A DNA stretch of 64,000 bases from Sandaracinomonas limnophila (lineage in GTDB: Bacteria; Bacteroidota; Bacteroidia; Cytophagales; Spirosomataceae): contig NZ_SACY01000005.1 in NCBI RefSeq assembly GCF_004005965.1, positions 124,001 through 188,000 of the forward strand. Direction: 5' to 3'. Positions 62,698 to 64,000 of the stretch are shown piece after piece. Every line of letters starts with the position of its first letter. Positions within the stretch are counted from its first letter, which is position 1. Below the pieces are notes generated by a model, which was not told the DNA's origin, did not search any database, and worked only from the letters and a program-made list of their open reading frames with translations. Made by a program: the position numbers and the translations under genes.

Positions 62698-63444
62698 TTA
62701 AAAATGATATTTCTCTTTCAGCATTTCATCCAATTCAATTGCATTTTTTTGTAATTGTTTCAAGCGTTTGATTAATGATAAATTGTTGTTATGAACATAT
62801 AATGCCTTAATTAAAAATTCATTCATTAAAATCTTATTATTCTGTAAAAGTTCTGGATTGCCAGTGGGTCTTAAAAACCTATCCTCAACCCCCTTTGTAC
62901 TTTTTGCATTAATCATTTGGGCAAATACAACTCCATTAAAAATAGATGACATCTTTTCACGATAATTCATCAATAAATTCTCAGTTAAGGACTGTAGTTC
63001 CTCCGTATCCTCTACCATATTTTCATAGGCTTGAATCTTTTTAATTACAGAGATATCTTCTATTAAACGAAGTCCTCCCGCATTTTTTAATTGCTGAAAA
63101 CCATTTTTTGAGTGATGAAAAAATTCTCGAATCGAATTACTTCTTGCTAAAAAATAAAGGTCATTGGTTTGATTTGGATTAAAATTTGACAATAAACTAA
63201 TCAGCGTGTCTTCTCTTTTTATTTTTAAATCAAAAATCTCTTTAATGGTTCTGATGGAATTAATATCATTCAATAAATCCTCATGAACAATCTGAATAAA
63301 TTTCTCTTCTCTTTCTTTCTCAACATAATGCTCGCGCAAATTTTCTGCAAAAAAACCTAATGTCACTGCAGCAAATAACATCAAAAATTCCGTCAAATAT
63401 TCTTTGAGTTTTTTGGGAATGTGATGTGGGTGATGGACTTCCAT
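62698..63444 (-). CDS. Paralogous membrane protein, MEVHH family, member 5
   Basis: A 248-residue protein: MEVHHPHHIPKKLKEYLTEF, one membrane helix, then LREHYVEKEREEKFIQIVHE and a helical domain with FQQLKNAGGLRLIEDISVIK. It shares the first 40 or so residues almost exactly with members 1, 2 and 4 but is different after residue 45 apart from the short conserved centre. Followed by an ATTATGA array at its stop codon. Function unknown. Confidence 0.82.
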   Translation of the reverse strand: MEVHHPHHIPKKLKEYLTEFLMLFAAVTLGFFAENLREHYVEKEREEKFIQIVHEDLLNDINSIRTIKEIFDLKIKREDTLISLLSNFNPNQTNDLYFLARSNSIREFFHHSKNGFQQLKNAGGLRLIEDISVIKKIQAYENMVEDTEELQSLTENLLMNYREKMSSIFNGVVFAQMINAKSTKGVEDRFLRPTGNPELLQNNKILMNEFLIKALYVHNNNLSLIKRLKQLQKNAIELDEMLKEKYHF

Positions 63445-63618
63445 TCTTAATTGTTAATTGTTAATTGTTAGGTGTTAATTAAGGGAATTGAAGAATTGAG
63501 GAATTGAGGAATTGAGGAATTGAAGAATTGAGGGATTCAAGAATTCTTATATTCTTATATTCTTATATTCTTATATTCTCATATTCTTATATTCTCATAT
63601 TCTCATATTCTCATATTC
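63445..63618. repeat. Composite VNTR-like spacer upstream of member 5
   Basis: Same order as 61687-61829: TTAATTG heptamers (three to four), GGTGTTAATTAAGG, GAATTGAG/GAATTGAA octamers (about six), GGGATTCAAGAATTC, then ATTCTTAT/ATTCTCAT octamers (about ten) up to a TAG stop. Only the copy numbers differ from the other spacer. Confidence 0.9.
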
Positions 63619-63999
63619 CTAAATTTCGCTATTTGGAAAATTCTTCCTTAGTAACTTTATCAATGCCTGTGATTTTATTTTATAATTGTTGTAATAACTT
63701 CTATTCGTTATGTTCATCATCCAATCATATCCTCTCAATTTATTGACAGAATTTTTTACAAAACCAGGCGTTTGATAATTAAAAAAATAATCCTTCTGAG
63801 AAATTGAACTTGGATAGGTTTTTAAAATTTGTAAAAACTTATTCCTTGGCATGCCTTTTCGGTGCGGATCTGCATAAGACATTTCTACATGATCGATGAT
63901 AAAAGGCTGGATATCGGAATAAAAAAAAGATTTTTCGCGGTCTTGTCTGAATTCAATTTTCTTTAATTCAACATTTAAATCGGATACGGCTTGTATCAA
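63619..63999 (-). CDS. Unidentified protein, C-terminal part (5' end outside window)
   Basis: The frame is open to the window edge; the TTG at 63999 need not be the start. The visible 126 residues are helical and charged with many Tyr (MSYADPHRKGMPRNKFLQIL; KLRGYDWMMNITNRSYYNNY). I do not recognise the family. It does not show the NAGGLRLIED motif, but this could lie further upstream. Given the array it is likely another MEVHH member, but this cannot be shown here. Its TAG stop opens the composite spacer. Confidence 0.6.
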   Translation of the reverse strand: MIQAVSDLNVELKKIEFRQDREKSFFYSDIQPFIIDHVEMSYADPHRKGMPRNKFLQILKTYPSSISQKDYFFNYQTPGFVKNSVNKLRGYDWMMNITNRSYYNNYKIKSQALIKLLRKNFPNSEI

Positions 64000-64000
64000 T

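Overview
The window is a stretch of chromosome from a low-GC member of the Bacteroidota, most likely class Cytophagia. The evidence is a complete gliding/type IX secretion core (gldK, gldL, gldM, gldN, plus gldD and a PorP/SprF-family gene), Bacteroidota-type promoters (-7 element TAnnTTTG), an LptC/outer-membrane-protein pair, a HemD/DUF4271 pair, and a periplasmic sugar-oxidation operon of a kind common in Cytophagia. The genus is not assigned. I saw no rRNA, tRNA, IS element, prophage or CRISPR array.

Layout. 0-1.3 kb: the end of a nitroreductase and a PIN-toxin/antitoxin pair with a palindrome over its promoter. 1.3-11.2 kb (minus strand): gldK-gldL-gldM-gldN-pyk-plsC-gldD-priA, a tight run mixing the gliding/secretion motor with housekeeping genes. 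11.3-15.4 kb: PorP/SprF, hemD, DUF4271 and sucD. 15.5-18.5 kb (plus): recN, a small lipoprotein, a SCO-type copper chaperone and a cytochrome c lipoprotein. 18.6-21.7 kb: lptC, an outer-membrane beta-barrel protein and an MscS channel. 21.9-32.9 kb (minus): nine genes that probably oxidise sugars or glycosides in the periplasm (GMC flavoenzyme with its Tat-exported small subunit, haem and PQQ-type proteins, two SDRs, Gfo/Idh/MocA and TIM-barrel isomerases). 33-40.5 kb: a cell-surface cluster with a 27-residue-repeat protein, a SUMF1-domain protein, a 1538-residue fibre-like protein and a beta-barrel. 40.6-43.6 kb: two AraC regulators around an aldo/keto reductase. 43.7-48.3 kb: an NRAMP-like transporter, a BNR-repeat protein and two related barrel proteins, separated by dense repeats. 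48.5-53.3 kb: a TetR regulator and a near-complete pantothenate/CoA set (coaBC, panC, panB, panD, coaX). 53.3-56.2 kb: a polytopic membrane protein and an acyltransferase. 56.2-64 kb (minus): five paralogues of an unnamed membrane family that share a near-identical N-terminal segment and have divergent C-terminal domains, mixed with two serine hydrolases and an SRPBCC protein.

Two things run through the whole window. First, most gaps longer than about 60 bp hold tandem 7- or 8-bp repeats that begin at, or just inside, the stop codon of the preceding gene. Most units carry TAA, TGA or TAG in the strand of that gene, and since 7 and 8 are not multiples of 3 the arrays place stops in all three frames. 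Many are paired with an inverted copy and could fold into long hairpins; between gldD and priA the inverted repeat is a perfect 26 bp. Second, GC-rich palindromes of REP type occur singly, in a fourfold 67-bp tandem array, and once in frame inside a coding sequence. The paralogue array at 56-64 kb, with VNTR-like composite spacers duplicated along with the genes, is the best candidate here for an undescribed system.
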